DNA of 64,000 bases from Candidatus Desulfosporosinus nitrosoreducens (GCF_030954495.1 NZ_JAVHUW010000060.1:62001-126000); one strand, 5' to 3'; positions 16,800 through 26,342 are shown, numbered from the stretch's first letter. Numbers and translations: made by a program. The notes: generated from the sequence alone by a model not told the origin.

Positions 16800-17201
16800 T
16801 TAGCGTGAGGTTAAAAACTTTAAAGCTTCCTGAGAGACAAGATTGCAGTTTGCAATGATGCCGCCCAATTCCTTGGCATTTAAATGATCGGAGTGAATAC
16901 CGGCCGTAATTGTCACCGGAACCAAGAGGCTCTTAGCCAGCAATTCAGCGACTGTATGGGCCACATCGACGTCCTTGTGTCCCGGAACGGGCGTGACATA
17001 GACGTCTGTGCTCCAGCCTTCTCCGCGCAGGCTGGGACGAGGGAGCGCCAGAACAGTGCCGCCAACATGAGGTTTTTCTCCTCCCGTTAAGAGACCTTGA
17101 ACACCGTTACCGGTATCAATCAGGGTCAACACTACCTGACAGCGTCCTTCACCTTCCTGCCATTGCCAAAAGCCTAAATGGATAGGGCTCTCTAAAAACA
17201 T
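16800..17201 (-). CDS. Probable UbiD partner, LpdD-like prenylated-flavin chaperone
   Basis: 133 aa, cytoplasmic. The features are GGEKPHVGGTVLALPRPS near 41-58, VYVTPVPGHKDVDVAHTVAELLAKSL near 66-91 and a C-terminal GGIIANCNLVSQEAL. I compare this with the small LpdD-type proteins encoded next to gallate-decarboxylase-type UbiD enzymes. The match is from memory of the GG...PH-G pattern and the gene context, not from a search. Its stop lies 40 bp upstream of the ubiD start on the same strand, which strongly suggests joint function. Confidence 0.62.
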   Translation of the reverse strand: MFLESPIHLGFWQWQEGEGRCQVVLTLIDTGNGVQGLLTGGEKPHVGGTVLALPRPSLRGEGWSTDVYVTPVPGHKDVDVAHTVAELLAKSLLVPVTITAGIHSDHLNAKELGGIIANCNLVSQEALKFLTSR

Positions 17202-17281
17202 GGATAAATCCCCCGCTTAACTTTATGGTTCGGCTTCATTATACATTTTGTCCTTGATTATAGACAAGTTTTTAAGGCAAA

Positions 17282-17329
17282 ATATTTAAACCGTTCGGGG
17301 AGACAACGAAAGCTGTCTCCCCGAACGGT
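17282..17329 (-). terminator. Terminator of the dnaJ-like/clpB operon
   Basis: ACCGTTCGGGGAGACA (17290-17305) pairs perfectly with TGTCTCCCCGAACGGT (17314-17329), 16 bp. On the minus strand it is followed by TTTAAATATTTT. It begins 11 bp after the clpB stop. Confidence 0.88.
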
Positions 17330-17339
17330 CCAGGATAAT

Positions 17340-19931
17340 TTAAACGCGTATACTGTAATCTCCGGTAACGTTGTCGACGTCTACCAAAATCCTTTGTCCG
17401 TCTTTAATCTCACCTTGCAATAGTTTAAGAGCCACAGGGTTCTGGAGGCGCTGCTGAATCACCCGTTTGAGAGGCCTTGCGCCATAAATAGGATCATACC
17501 CTTCGCCGGCAAGCTGTTGCAGGGCCCGCTCAGTCAATTCTAAGGTTATCTTGCGTTCACTCAAGCGCTGGCGCAAGAGGCCCAGTTGAATCTCGATAAT
17601 TTTCCCGATATGGGAGCGGTCAAGGGGGTGGAAAACGATAACTTCATCCAGCCGATTGAGAAATTCCGGTCGGAAATGCTGCCGCAGTTCCTCATTAATC
17701 GTTGTGCGAACCTCTTCCTGAGGGGCATTACGGCGGGACATTTCTTGAATTAAAGGACTGGCGATGTTGCTCGTCAAAATCACGACAGTATTCTTAAAGT
17801 TAACAACCCTTCCCTGCCCATCTGTAAGACGACCGTCATCGAGAAGCTGTAAAAGTACATTGGTCACATCACTATGGGCTTTCTCTGTTTCGTCAAAGAG
17901 AATGACACTATAGGGTTTGCGGCGGACAGCTTCCGTTAATTGTCCTCCTTCTTCATACCCCACATAGCCGGGAGGCGCTCCGATAAGACGGGCAACGGTG
18001 TGTTTCTCCATATATTCGGACATATCTATCCGGATCAGAGCTTGTTCGTCATCGAAAAGGAACTCAGCCAGAGCGCGGGCTAATTCTGTTTTACCGACAC
18101 CTGTGGGCCCTAAGAAGAGGAAAGACCCGAGAGGACGATTGGGGTCCTGCAGACCGGCACGTGCCCGCCGCACTGCGTCTGAAACCGCTCGCACAGCTTC
18201 ATCTTGACCGATTACTCGTTGATGAATGCGCTCCTCCATTTGAACAAGCTTTTCCATCTCACTTTCCATCAATTTGGCCACAGGAACATGGGTCCAAGTA
18301 GCCACGATTTCGGCAATATCTTGTTCAACAACTTCTTGCTTCAGCAAAGAATTTTGTTTTGCTTGGAGTTTCTCTTCCTCACTTTTTAAATTTTTCTCTA
18401 AGCTGGGAATAATACCATATTGCAATTCTGCCGCTTTATTATAATCTAATTGCTGTTGTGCTTGTTCCATAAGAGTACGGGAACGATCCACTTCTTCTTT
18501 AAGCTGCTGAATTTTAGCCAGAATTTCCCGCTCGCCCTGAAGCTGGGCTTCCAATCCGGATCGCTCCTCTTTAAGATTGGCAAGCTCTTCTTCAATTTTA
18601 AGCAGACGCTCTTTGCTGGCCTCATCCTTTTCTTTCTTTAAAGCCTCACGCTCGATTTCCAGCTGCATAACCCGGCGTTTAATCTGGTCAAGCTCATAAG
18701 GATCGCTCGTAATCTCCATTCGCATTCTTGCCCCAGCTTCATCAATCAAGTCAATTGCTTTATCAGGCAGGAATCGATCGCTGATATAGCGGTCTGAGAG
18801 CACTGCCGCGGCAATGATGGCTCCATCGGTTATGCGGACCCCGTGATGAGTCTCATAGCGTTCTTTCAGGCCACGCAAAATGGAAATAGTATCTTCGACA
18901 CTTGGCGCATCGACCATAATTGGTTGGAAGCGCCGCTCCAGAGCCGCGTCTTTCTCAATATGCTTGCGATATTCGGCGAGAGTGGTCGCACCAAGCATGC
19001 TTAGTTCGCCGCGCGCCAGCATAGGCTTGAGCATATTACTGGCGTCCATAGCTCCTTCGGCTGCTCCCGCACCGACAACGGTATGCAATTCATCAATAAA
19101 CAGAATAACATCCTCACGGTCTTTGATCTCTTTGAGCACCGCTTTCAAACGTTCCTCAAATTCTCCGCGATATTTAGCCCCGGCAATCATGGTTCCCAGA
19201 TCAAGGGCTATAACCTGTTTACCTTTAATGGCCTCCGGGACGTCTCCACGCACAATCCTTTGCGCTAAACCCTCCACAATCGCCGTCTTGCCAACACCCG
19301 GCTCTCCAATTAAAACAGGGTTGTTTTTAGTCCGTCTGGATAAGGTTTGAATCACTCGCCGGATCACTTCATCTCTGCCAATAACCGGATCAAGGCGACC
19401 ACGTTTAGCTTGTTCGACTAAGTTAAGCCCATATTGTTCGAGAGCAGCATAAGTGCCCTCCGGATTAGGACTTGTGACACGCTGAGTTCCTCTCACCTCT
19501 CGCAAGGCTTGCAGGAGACTTTCCCGGGTCAGGCCGGTCTGGCGAAGAGCCTTTTCAGCGGCTCCTCCCGCTTTCTCTAAAATAGCCAGCAGGATATGCT
19601 CCGTGCTGACATAATCATCACCAAAAGTAGCCATTTCATCATGGGCCGCAACTAACACGGTCCGCAAACGCGGAGAAATGGTAATTTGCACATTCCCTCC
19701 GCTAATCCGCGGGAAACGATTAATTTCTTGCCGCATAGTTTGGATAAGAGCACCAACCGCCAGATTTAATTTGGACAATACCTGCGGAACGACACCGTCT
19801 CCCTGCTCCAAAAGAGAGAGCAAAAGATGTTCAGGCTCAACTTGACCGTTGCCATTGCGCTCCGCCATTACTTGAGCTTCAGCAATAGCTTCCTGGGACT
19901 TTTGAGTAAATCGATTGGTATCAAAGGACAT
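17340..19931 (-). CDS. clpB: ATP-dependent disaggregase ClpB
   Basis: 863 aa, standard length. N domain at 1-145, then NBD1 with Walker [10 protein letters not shown] near 205 and Walker [10 protein letters not shown]. The coiled-coil M domain spans about 410-520 and separates ClpB from ClpA/ClpC. NBD2 has Walker [10 protein letters not shown] near 605. The C-terminal domain contains [13 protein letters not shown]. It rescues aggregated proteins together with DnaK/DnaJ. It lies 49 bp downstream of the dnaJ-like gene on the same strand, and the CtsR-like site in front of that gene suggests heat-shock control of both. Confidence 0.97.
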   Translation of the reverse strand: MSFDTNRFTQKSQEAIAEAQVMAERNGNGQVEPEHLLLSLLEQGDGVVPQVLSKLNLAVGALIQTMRQEINRFPRISGGNVQITISPRLRTVLVAAHDEMATFGDDYVSTEHILLAILEKAGGAAEKALRQTGLTRESLLQALREVRGTQRVTSPNPEGTYAALEQYGLNLVEQAKRGRLDPVIGRDEVIRRVIQTLSRRTKNNPVLIGEPGVGKTAIVEGLAQRIVRGDVPEAIKGKQVIALDLGTMIAGAKYRGEFEERLKAVLKEIKDREDVILFIDELHTVVGAGAAEGAMDASNMLKPMLARGELSMLGATTLAEYRKHIEKDAALERRFQPIMVDAPSVEDTISILRGLKERYETHHGVRITDGAIIAAAVLSDRYISDRFLPDKAIDLIDEAGARMRMEITSDPYELDQIKRRVMQLEIEREALKKEKDEASKERLLKIEEELANLKEERSGLEAQLQGEREILAKIQQLKEEVDRSRTLMEQAQQQLDYNKAAELQYGIIPSLEKNLKSEEEKLQAKQNSLLKQEVVEQDIAEIVATWTHVPVAKLMESEMEKLVQMEERIHQRVIGQDEAVRAVSDAVRRARAGLQDPNRPLGSFLFLGPTGVGKTELARALAEFLFDDEQALIRIDMSEYMEKHTVARLIGAPPGYVGYEEGGQLTEAVRRKPYSVILFDETEKAHSDVTNVLLQLLDDGRLTDGQGRVVNFKNTVVILTSNIASPLIQEMSRRNAPQEEVRTTINEELRQHFRPEFLNRLDEVIVFHPLDRSHIGKIIEIQLGLLRQRLSERKITLELTERALQQLAGEGYDPIYGARPLKRVIQQRLQNPVALKLLQGEIKDGQRILVDVDNVTGDYSIRV

Positions 19932-19980
19932 TTTTACACTCTCCTCTCTAGTATTTACACGATATTAAAGCGACAATTTT

Positions 19981-20961
19981 CTAGCTTATACCTCGTTTTT
20001 GAGCTAATTCACGCAAAGCGGCAATTTCTTGCTGAGTCAGGTCATCCGGTAAGGTGATCGCTAATTCCGCTAAAAGCGCCCCCTGCTGCTGGGGATGTTC
20101 CAGATTAGGCATTCCTTTTCCTTTCAGCCGGAACTTTTTGCCGCTTTGAGTTAAAGGCGGAATTTTGAGCAGGACTTCACCGCCGAAAGTCTGAACCCGA
20201 ACCTCTCCCCCCATAATTGCTTGATAAAAATTAACCGGCAGGGTTACTTTCAAGTCATCTCCATCACGAGTAAAGCGCGTATCCGAAAGGACCGTAATAT
20301 TTAAATAGAGGTTCCCTGCCGGTCCTCCGGAAGTTCCCGGACCGCCCTGACCCGCTAAGCGCACTTTAGAACCGGTTCGTACGCCTTTGGGAATTTTGGC
20401 CTCAATTTGTTTTTCCCCGGTCCGGACTAATCGTTTGGTTCCGTGGTAAGCCTCTTCCAGGGTTACTTCCACTTCGACCTCAAAATCCTGTCCGGCTCTG
20501 GCCCTTACCCCTGCAGAACTTCCGCCAAAGCCGAATCCTTGCCCTCCTCCGAAAAGGGTCGAGAAGAAATCCGAAAAGCCTTCCGTGCTGTGAAATCCTC
20601 CGGAGCGTGCCGAACCACCGCCGAATATTTCGGCAAAGTCTTCCGGGGACATAGTATATGTCTGCTGGCTCCCGGACCCGGGCTGGGCCTGCCAACGCCC
20701 CCAATCAAAATCTCCCCGCCCTCCACGGGTTTGCCATTGCTGATAATCCTGTCTCAGCTCATCATACTTCCGCCGCTTCTCAGGATCGCTGATCGCTTGA
20801 TATGCTTCCGTAACTTCTTTAAACTTAGCCTCGGCTGATTTATCTCCGGGATTTACATCGGGATGATATTTCTTGGCCAGCTTTTGGTATGCTTTTTTAA
20901 TAGTCTTTTCATCTGCTTCAGGAGAAACCCCCAGGCTCTGGTAATAATCTTTAAAATCCAT
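19981..20961 (-). CDS. DnaJ-like co-chaperone (CbpA type, no zinc finger)
   Basis: 326 aa. J domain at 1-70 with the HPD motif in KKYHPDVNPGDKSAEAKFKEV. A G/F-rich and Gln-rich linker follows (about 75-150, with GGRGDFDWG and FGGGQGFGFGG). The C-terminal substrate-binding domains (about 155-310) include IPKGVRTGSKVRLAGQG and PPLTQSGKKFRLKGKGMP. The four CxxCxGxG repeats of DnaJ are absent, as in CbpA/DjlA-like J proteins. It delivers substrates to DnaK. Being in an operon with clpB points to disaggregation. Confidence 0.92.
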   Translation of the reverse strand: MDFKDYYQSLGVSPEADEKTIKKAYQKLAKKYHPDVNPGDKSAEAKFKEVTEAYQAISDPEKRRKYDELRQDYQQWQTRGGRGDFDWGRWQAQPGSGSQQTYTMSPEDFAEIFGGGSARSGGFHSTEGFSDFFSTLFGGGQGFGFGGSSAGVRARAGQDFEVEVEVTLEEAYHGTKRLVRTGEKQIEAKIPKGVRTGSKVRLAGQGGPGTSGGPAGNLYLNITVLSDTRFTRDGDDLKVTLPVNFYQAIMGGEVRVQTFGGEVLLKIPPLTQSGKKFRLKGKGMPNLEHPQQQGALLAELAITLPDDLTQQEIAALRELAQKRGIS

Positions 20962-21088
20962 AGTTTCACCTCAAATGTTTATACTTATGATTTAATTACG
21001 ATTTAATGGCTATAGCAAATTATTCAGTCGTCACTCTGTATCGGCGCCTGTTTGGGATATATTGGTTTTATTTTTCCTTGACAATTAA

Positions 21089-21117
21089 ATTATATTCTCT
21101 TTTCGAGTGAAGGTCAA
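21089..21117 (-). promoter_or_regulatory. Sigma-A promoter of the dnaJ-like/clpB operon
   Basis: Minus strand: TTGACC (21112-21117), exactly 17 bp, then TATAAT (21089-21094). The -10 box lies about 128 bp upstream of the first ATG, leaving a 5' leader of about 120 nt. In that leader I see no clear riboswitch. Confidence 0.85.
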
Positions 21118-21128
21118 TAATGGTCAGG
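21112..21128 (+). promoter_or_regulatory. CtsR-like heat-shock operator
   Basis: GGTCAAT-AAT-GGTCAGG fits the CtsR tandem-heptad consensus (R)GTCAAA-NAN-(R)GTCAAA, with one mismatch in the first heptad and two in the second, and the correct 3-bp spacer with central A. It overlaps the -35 box of the promoter for the dnaJ-like gene and clpB. CtsR control of clp genes is established in Firmicutes; that this imperfect copy works is inference. Confidence 0.6.
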
Positions 21129-21171
21129 AACTTTTTTAAGAATTATTAATTAGGAAAGCATATTTAATAGT

Positions 21172-21215
21172 AGCGAAAAGGTATGTATTTGAAAAATGAT
21201 GGTCAAATACATACC
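21172..21215 (-). terminator. Terminator of the lipid-kinase gene
   Basis: GGTATGTATTTGA (21180-21192) pairs perfectly with TCAAATACATACC (21203-21215), a 13-bp stem. On the minus strand TTTTCGCTA follows. It lies 43 bp beyond the stop of the gene at 21258. The T run is short. Confidence 0.7.
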
Positions 21216-21257
21216 TCAATAATAGCGCTCCTTTACAGGCAACTTATTCCCAACTAG

Positions 21258-22184
21258 TCAACCCCATAATTTCAGGATTCCCGGGTGAAGGACAAAACTA
21301 AGCGGTGTGCAGCCCGGCTGTTCGCCGTCGATATCCAAAAGGGCTGTTTCTTCAGACGTAATGACAACGGAGCATCCGCGCCGCTCCATAACTCCAGGAA
21401 TTTTAAGGTGCTCTCCTTTATAAATTTTCGGCAAATGTTTTAATATGGTCCAAGGTGAAAAATCGCTTAAGATAATAATATCAAATAAACCATCGTCAAT
21501 TTCAGCCTTGGGCGCGATCATCATGCCGCCGCCAAAATAGCGTCCATTAGCAACTACGATACTGTTGAGCCGTCCTGCAAAACGATCTTTGCCATCTATG
21601 ACGCAAAGCATTCTTTTATTGCGGTAATGCAATATGCTTAATACCGAGCCTATTAAAAACGATAATTTCCCGCCGAGCCATTTACTTTGCTGATTGACCC
21701 GGGCTACTGTCTCTCCACCCAGCCCCACATCTGCAACATTTAAGAAATAGCGACGGGTTCGCCCGTTTTTAGTTTTAAACTGAACTTCCCCGACGTCAAT
21801 ACTCCTTTTATGACCTTGACAGAGGATTTGCAGAAAGCCTTCAATCCCCTTGGGTATTAGAAGAGAGCGAATGAAGTCTCCTCCTGTACCGTGAGAAAGA
21901 AGAGCAAGTTCAGCATTGGGATTGATCAGACAACCAGCGGAGAAAAAACCATTAATGACTTCATTCATCGTTCCGTCTCCGCCAACAGAGATGATCTGCT
22001 TATAGCCTTCTTGCAAAGCTTGCTGGGTAAGATACGTTGCATCACCCGCTCCAGAAGTATAAGCAAAATCGACACGATACCCTTCAGCTTGTAAACGTTT
22101 TAGAAATTCAGGCCAGCGTTTTCTTGTGCAGCCGCCTGCGGAATGCGGGTTTACAACAGCAAACCAAGCTCCCTCATCTGCCAT
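21258..22184 (-). CDS. Diacylglycerol/lipid kinase family protein (YegS/DgkB type)
   Basis: 308 aa. N-terminal WFAVVNPHSAGG (nucleotide-binding NP-S-G motif), GGDGTMNEVINGF near 67-79 (the diacylglycerol-kinase GGDGT motif), and LLSHGTGGDFIRSL near 94-107. C-terminal beta-rich domain with GGGMMIAPKAEIDDGLFDI. Such kinases phosphorylate diacylglycerol or related lipids for phospholipid recycling; the exact lipid is unknown. It lies 92 bp downstream of ilvA on the same strand. ATG 22184 follows AAAGG. Confidence 0.9.
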   Translation of the reverse strand: MADEGAWFAVVNPHSAGGCTRKRWPEFLKRLQAEGYRVDFAYTSGAGDATYLTQQALQEGYKQIISVGGDGTMNEVINGFFSAGCLINPNAELALLSHGTGGDFIRSLLIPKGIEGFLQILCQGHKRSIDVGEVQFKTKNGRTRRYFLNVADVGLGGETVARVNQQSKWLGGKLSFLIGSVLSILHYRNKRMLCVIDGKDRFAGRLNSIVVANGRYFGGGMMIAPKAEIDDGLFDIIILSDFSPWTILKHLPKIYKGEHLKIPGVMERRGCSVVITSEETALLDIDGEQPGCTPLSFVLHPGILKLWG

Positions 22185-22276
22185 CCTTTAATCTCCCTTG
22201 GGCTAGATTCTTGTCGTAAAAAATACATAGATCTAACTTACCTCGGGAGAATTCGACGCTAATTGCACATTATCCT

Positions 22277-23482
22277 TTAATAAGGGTAGCCTGCTGCCTG
22301 AAATCGCTGCAAGAGTTTCTCCTGATGGGCATAATTTTGTGTTTCCAAGGTCATAGTCACACGCACGTAACGCAAAGGCACGCTCAAGTCATAACGCACT
22401 TGCTCAACCGTAACGACATTGGCCTGTTCCTCGGCTACAAGATTTAATAATTTTTCCAAGCTCCCGGGCTTATCGGGAAGAACGGTGCGCAATACCATCG
22501 AACGACCTATGGTACGCAATCCACGTTCGATAATCTGAGCAAGAAAATTAACATCGATGTTTCCTCCGCTCATCACTAGAACGGTTTTTTGCCCCGCAAG
22601 ATTAACTTTGCCCTGTAAAGCAGCAGCGAGAGCAACTGCGCCTGCTCCTTCAGAAATACCTTTAGCCCTCTCCAGAAAGGTAAGAATGGCAGCACTGATT
22701 TCATCTTCAGTAACGGTGACGATATCATCCACCCAATCTCTGATATGTTCAAAGGTAAGATTGCCGGCTCGTTTAACAGCGATTCCATCGGCAATAGTGT
22801 TGGCATTTTCAATCGCCAGCGGATGTCCATGCTGCAGGGCAGCGATCATTGAGGCGGCTTCTGAAGCCTGAACGCCAAGAACGCGTACACCCGGCTTAAG
22901 GCTTTTAAGAGCTACAGCAATCCCCGCAATCAACCCTCCGCCGCCGATCGGAACGAGAACCGTGTCGACATCCGGCAGATCTGCAAAGATTTCCAAGCCA
23001 ATTGTTCCTTGGCCTGCCATAACATCTAAATCGTCAAAAGGATGGATAAACGTAGCACCCGACTCGGCTTGGATTTCTCTGGCTTTTTCATAGGCATCGT
23101 CATAAACATTCCCATGGAGAATCACCTTGGCCCCATATCCTTTAGTGGCATCTACCTTAGTCAGAGGTGCTCCCGCAGGCATGACTATAGTGGCGGAAAT
23201 GCCACCTCGCGAGGCGGCTAAAGCCACTCCTTGAGCGTGATTCCCCGCTGAGGAGGCTAAAACGCCCTTTTTCTTTTCCTGAAGAGTGAGCTTGGAAATT
23301 TTATTGGCGGCTCCCCGCACTTTAAATGACCCTGTTTTTTGCAAATTCTCTAATTTTAGGTAGATTTCCGAAGAAGTCATACTGCTGAAACTTCCCGAAT
23401 AGTTTAAAGGCGTGTGTTGGATAGAGGAACGAATATTGGCATAAGCCTCTTGAATCTGAGTTAATGTTAGTGTCTCCATCAT
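22277..23482 (-). CDS. ilvA: Threonine ammonia-lyase with C-terminal ACT domain
   Basis: 401 aa from ATG 23482 (GAAGGA six nt upstream); the longest frame adds ten unsupported residues. The PLP-binding Lys lies in TGSFKVRGAANKI near 50-62. SSAGNHAQGVA holds the substrate and PLP ring, and the GGGGLIAG loop near 180 binds the PLP phosphate. The C-terminal PDKPGSLEKLLNLVAEEQANV begins an ACT domain. This single-ACT, 400-aa type is common in Firmicutes and deaminates threonine to 2-oxobutyrate for isoleucine synthesis or catabolism. No leader peptide or T-box was seen upstream. Confidence 0.93.
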   Translation of the reverse strand: MMETLTLTQIQEAYANIRSSIQHTPLNYSGSFSSMTSSEIYLKLENLQKTGSFKVRGAANKISKLTLQEKKKGVLASSAGNHAQGVALAASRGGISATIVMPAGAPLTKVDATKGYGAKVILHGNVYDDAYEKAREIQAESGATFIHPFDDLDVMAGQGTIGLEIFADLPDVDTVLVPIGGGGLIAGIAVALKSLKPGVRVLGVQASEAASMIAALQHGHPLAIENANTIADGIAVKRAGNLTFEHIRDWVDDIVTVTEDEISAAILTFLERAKGISEGAGAVALAAALQGKVNLAGQKTVLVMSGGNIDVNFLAQIIERGLRTIGRSMVLRTVLPDKPGSLEKLLNLVAEEQANVVTVEQVRYDLSVPLRYVRVTMTLETQNYAHQEKLLQRFQAAGYPY

Positions 23483-23582
23483 TGATAATCCTTCTTCTTT
23501 ATTTCTCAGCATTAAGGCAAAATAGGCAGCCCATACTGAGTCAAAAGTTAGTATGTACCTCTGCAGACGCTTTATCCAAACA

Positions 23583-23634
23583 TTAAGGGACGGTCCTTTA
23601 ACACATTGTCTGTGTTGAAGGACCGCCCCCTTAA
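23583..23634. repeat. Long palindromic hairpin, REP-like or terminator
   Basis: TTAAGGGACGGTCCTTTAACACA and its near-complement TGTGTTGAAGGACCGCCCCCTTAA form a stem of about 22 bp with a 5-nt loop. It lies between ilvA and the phosphoglucomutase gene, both on the minus strand, so it may terminate the latter. There is no U tract after the stem. The GGGACGGTCCTT core resembles dispersed GGGGACGGTTCTT palindromes I associate with clostridial genomes, so it may be a repeat copy. No second copy is seen in the window. Confidence 0.6.
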
Positions 23635-23644
23635 CCGCTAATAA

Positions 23645-25387
23645 TTATTTGGAACGAATTAAAGAAATACGGCTCATAACATCCTCCCTTATGCGGCCTA
23701 AAGCTTCTTGCGCTTCTGCGAAGGTGCTTGCCTTTACAGAAAAATAAAACTTAATCTTTGGCTCTGTGCCCGAAGGCCGAACCATGGCAAAACCGCCTCC
23801 GGCAAAAGAAAACCTCAGAACATTTGAACGCGGCAGGGTTAAGGGATACGATTCCCCTGTCAGGAGATTTTTGCCTACTCGTCGTTCATAATCGTCGACC
23901 GTTGCAATCGGCATACCACTAAGTTCGGAAATTTCTTCGTGACGCAAGGAGTCCATAATCCGCTCCATCTCTTCGTGACCCTGCAAGCCTTCTAAAGTTA
24001 TAGATTCTTGAGAATCAAGGAAATAGCCGAACTTTTGATAAATACTATCCAGGACTTCAAAAAGATTGCGCTGCTCAACCCGCTGATAATAGAGAGCTGC
24101 TTCCGCCAGAAGAACAGCGGCGATTACTCCATCTTTGTCCCGGACAAAGTTTCCGGCCAGATAGCCATAACTTTCTTCAAAGCCGAATTGAAAGGTACCC
24201 CAACCGCCGTCTTCCATCTCTTTTTCCTTTTCGGCAATAAATTTAAAACCAGTCAAGACATTTTCTACGGCAACCTGGAACGATTGAGCAACCACATCGG
24301 CCAAGTCTGTAGAAGCCACTGTTTTGATAATCGCCGCATTTTTCGGAAGGATTCCCAGATTCTTTTTTTGCGAAAGAATGTAATAGGTTAATAGTACTCC
24401 GATTTGATTGCCTGTCAGCTGAATATAATTTCCGCTCTTATCTTTTAAAACCACAGCGAAACGGTCAGAATCCGGATCAGTCGCTATGAGCAGTTCGGCA
24501 TTTACTTTCTGTCCATAGCTGCGTGCCAAGTCAAAGGTTGTAGGGATTTCAGGGTTCGGATAAGGGACCGTCGTGAAGTCGGGATCGGGAAGTTCTTGTT
24601 CACGGACGACCGTAAGGGAGCTGAAACCCAACTCTGTCAAAGCCCGGCGTACCAGTTTATTGCCTGCACCGTGCAAAGGGGTATAGACAATAGAAAGTTC
24701 TTTTCCGTACTGGGCATCAAGATCGGGGTGAAGGGCAAGTCCTTTTACCCTTGAAAGATAGCGGTCATCAATATCCTCCCCGATTATCTGAAGAAGCCCT
24801 TGACGTTTCGCTTCTTCCAGCGGCATAGGTTCGATACCTGACCAACTCTCACGGGCTTCGATGCGGGCCAAAATTTCATCGGCTTTTGCCGGGGGGACTT
24901 GACCGCCATCTTCCCAGTAAACCTTATAACCATTATAGACTTTGGGATTATGGCTGGCTGTAACAACGATTCCGGCAATCGTCCCAAGCTCCCGGACCGC
25001 AAAAGACAGTTCAGGCGTAGGCCGCAAGGCGTCAAAGACATAAGCCTTAACTCCATTTTGAGCCAGAACCAACGCCGCTTCAAGGGTAAACTCCGGGGAG
25101 AACCTGCGGGAATCGTAAGCAATCACTACCCCGCGTTTCATCCCCTCGGGTCCATGATCACAAATATATTCTGCCAAGCCTTGGGTAACCTTGCGAATGA
25201 CATATTTATTCATCCGATTTGTACCTGCAGCCATAATTCCTCTTAAACCACCTGTGCCAAATTCTAAATCCTTATAAAAACGATCCTCAATCTCTTGCTG
25301 GTCGCTGATTTGTTTCAATTCCCACCGTGTTTCTTCATCAAAATAGGGGTTTTCCAACCACATTCGATAGCGCTCTTGAAAACTCAT
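23645..25387 (-). CDS. pgcA: Phosphoglucomutase/phosphomannomutase (PgcA type)
   Basis: 580 aa from ATG 25387, which has GGAGG nine nt upstream; the longer frame and the ATG at 25393 are poorly spaced. The phosphoserine loop is IVVTASHNPKVYNGYK near 125-140, the metal-binding loop is DPDSDRFAV near 300, and the phosphate-binding RPSGTEPKIKFY loop is near the C terminus. It interconverts glucose-1-phosphate and glucose-6-phosphate, feeding UDP-glucose and wall polymers. UDP-glucose would also be needed by the glucan synthase at 51.6 kb. The length matches the Firmicute alpha-PGM group. Confidence 0.94.
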   Translation of the reverse strand: MSFQERYRMWLENPYFDEETRWELKQISDQQEIEDRFYKDLEFGTGGLRGIMAAGTNRMNKYVIRKVTQGLAEYICDHGPEGMKRGVVIAYDSRRFSPEFTLEAALVLAQNGVKAYVFDALRPTPELSFAVRELGTIAGIVVTASHNPKVYNGYKVYWEDGGQVPPAKADEILARIEARESWSGIEPMPLEEAKRQGLLQIIGEDIDDRYLSRVKGLALHPDLDAQYGKELSIVYTPLHGAGNKLVRRALTELGFSSLTVVREQELPDPDFTTVPYPNPEIPTTFDLARSYGQKVNAELLIATDPDSDRFAVVLKDKSGNYIQLTGNQIGVLLTYYILSQKKNLGILPKNAAIIKTVASTDLADVVAQSFQVAVENVLTGFKFIAEKEKEMEDGGWGTFQFGFEESYGYLAGNFVRDKDGVIAAVLLAEAALYYQRVEQRNLFEVLDSIYQKFGYFLDSQESITLEGLQGHEEMERIMDSLRHEEISELSGMPIATVDDYERRVGKNLLTGESYPLTLPRSNVLRFSFAGGGFAMVRPSGTEPKIKFYFSVKASTFAEAQEALGRIREDVMSRISLIRSK

Positions 25388-25497
25388 AAACATATTCCTC
25401 CTAACCGGCATTAAAGAATCATTCACCCTCAACTTTGAGCCTAATCCACAGGTCTTTAATGCCTGAATCTTTTGAGATGAATTTTCCCTATTAAGTG

Positions 25498-25506
25498 AGT
25501 ATAGCA
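25498..25506 (-). promoter_or_regulatory. Candidate extended -10 promoter of pgcA
   Basis: Minus strand TGCTATACT: an extended -10 (TGN before TATACT). No good -35 hexamer is visible at 17 bp. It lies about 110 bp upstream of the chosen pgcA start. Confidence 0.4.
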
Positions 25507-25585
25507 TACTCCCAAAGGTTAGAACAGCTTGAACATTTCCTGTCTTTTAATCCTGCTTCGACAAACTGGCAGGCATTTTGAGCTA

Positions 25586-26176
25586 TTAAGGCGCTAATAA
25601 AATCTGAATCGCTGATCGGACCTCTTCAAAGGCAGTAGGATGATCAAATATTTCCCCTGCTTGATCAACACCGCTATAGAGGCAGGGCTGAAAATAGCGA
25701 ATATCCAGCATATGAAAAAAGGTTTGAATCGAACGTTCGGCACACTTAAAAACATCAGGCTTCCGAGTTCCGGCAGTGGAAATAAAAATTCCACTTCGTT
25801 TACGATCCGGCGGGTTTGCTGTTGGCTGACGATGAAGGTATTTTAAAGCCCAAAATGGCTGCATCCGGTCTAAAAGGATTTTGGTCTGGGCGTTAACTCC
25901 CATAAAATAAATAGGAGCAGCGATAACAACCCGATCAGCCTGTTTCAGCTTTTCCTGCAACATGGGAATATCATCTCGAATGACACAAACCCCTTTAGTC
26001 GAACAGGCACCACAACCTCGACAAGGGTGAATCTTTAAATCCGCAAGATAAACAAGTTCTGTTTTCCCCCCTAAGGTTTGTGCCGTTTTCAGTCCTTCAA
26101 GAAGTAATTGGCTGCTGTTGCTCTTAGGCCTTGGGCTGCAGGCAATGCCAAGTATCGAGAGAGACAAATATACCAC
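25586..26176 (-). CDS. NAD(P)H-dependent FMN reductase / iron-sulfur flavoprotein-like
   Basis: 196 aa flavodoxin-fold protein. The N-terminal GIACSPRPKSNSSQLLLEGL binds FMN phosphate. The HPCRGCGACSTKGVC cysteine motif near 51-65 resembles the compact Cys cluster of iron-sulfur flavoproteins. VVIAAPIYFMGVNAQTKILLDRM near 84-106 is the flavin-ring region. It likely moves electrons between ferredoxin or NADH and an acceptor; the partner is unknown. The GTG start at 26176 has only a weak TTGGAG upstream, so the N terminus is uncertain. Confidence 0.85.
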   Translation of the reverse strand: MVYLSLSILGIACSPRPKSNSSQLLLEGLKTAQTLGGKTELVYLADLKIHPCRGCGACSTKGVCVIRDDIPMLQEKLKQADRVVIAAPIYFMGVNAQTKILLDRMQPFWALKYLHRQPTANPPDRKRSGIFISTAGTRKPDVFKCAERSIQTFFHMLDIRYFQPCLYSGVDQAGEIFDHPTAFEEVRSAIQILLAP

Positions 26177-26216
26177 TCCAATCTTAACTGTTCTTTCATG
26201 CTAAGTATAAACCAAG

Positions 26217-26252
26217 TACAAAAGCGAGTTTCCTAAATAAGAAACTCGCTTT
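26217..26252 (-). terminator. Terminator of the 34-codon gene
   Basis: AAAGCGAGTTTC (26221-26232) pairs perfectly with GAAACTCGCTTT (26241-26252) around 8 nt. On the minus strand TTTTG closes the U tract. It lies about 90 bp after the stop of the small gene. Confidence 0.85.
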
Positions 26253-26342
26253 CAGATTTGGTTCTTGAATGAATTAAAGCCGATCAGGTTACAATTGAGG
26301 ATTAGAATTCGGGTCAAAATACCGCTCCCTTTCTGTAACTAC

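Noticed and set aside
22277-23582. T-box or attenuator upstream of ilvA
   Set aside because: No T-box core or leader peptide in the roughly 160 bp upstream; only the REP-like palindrome is present.
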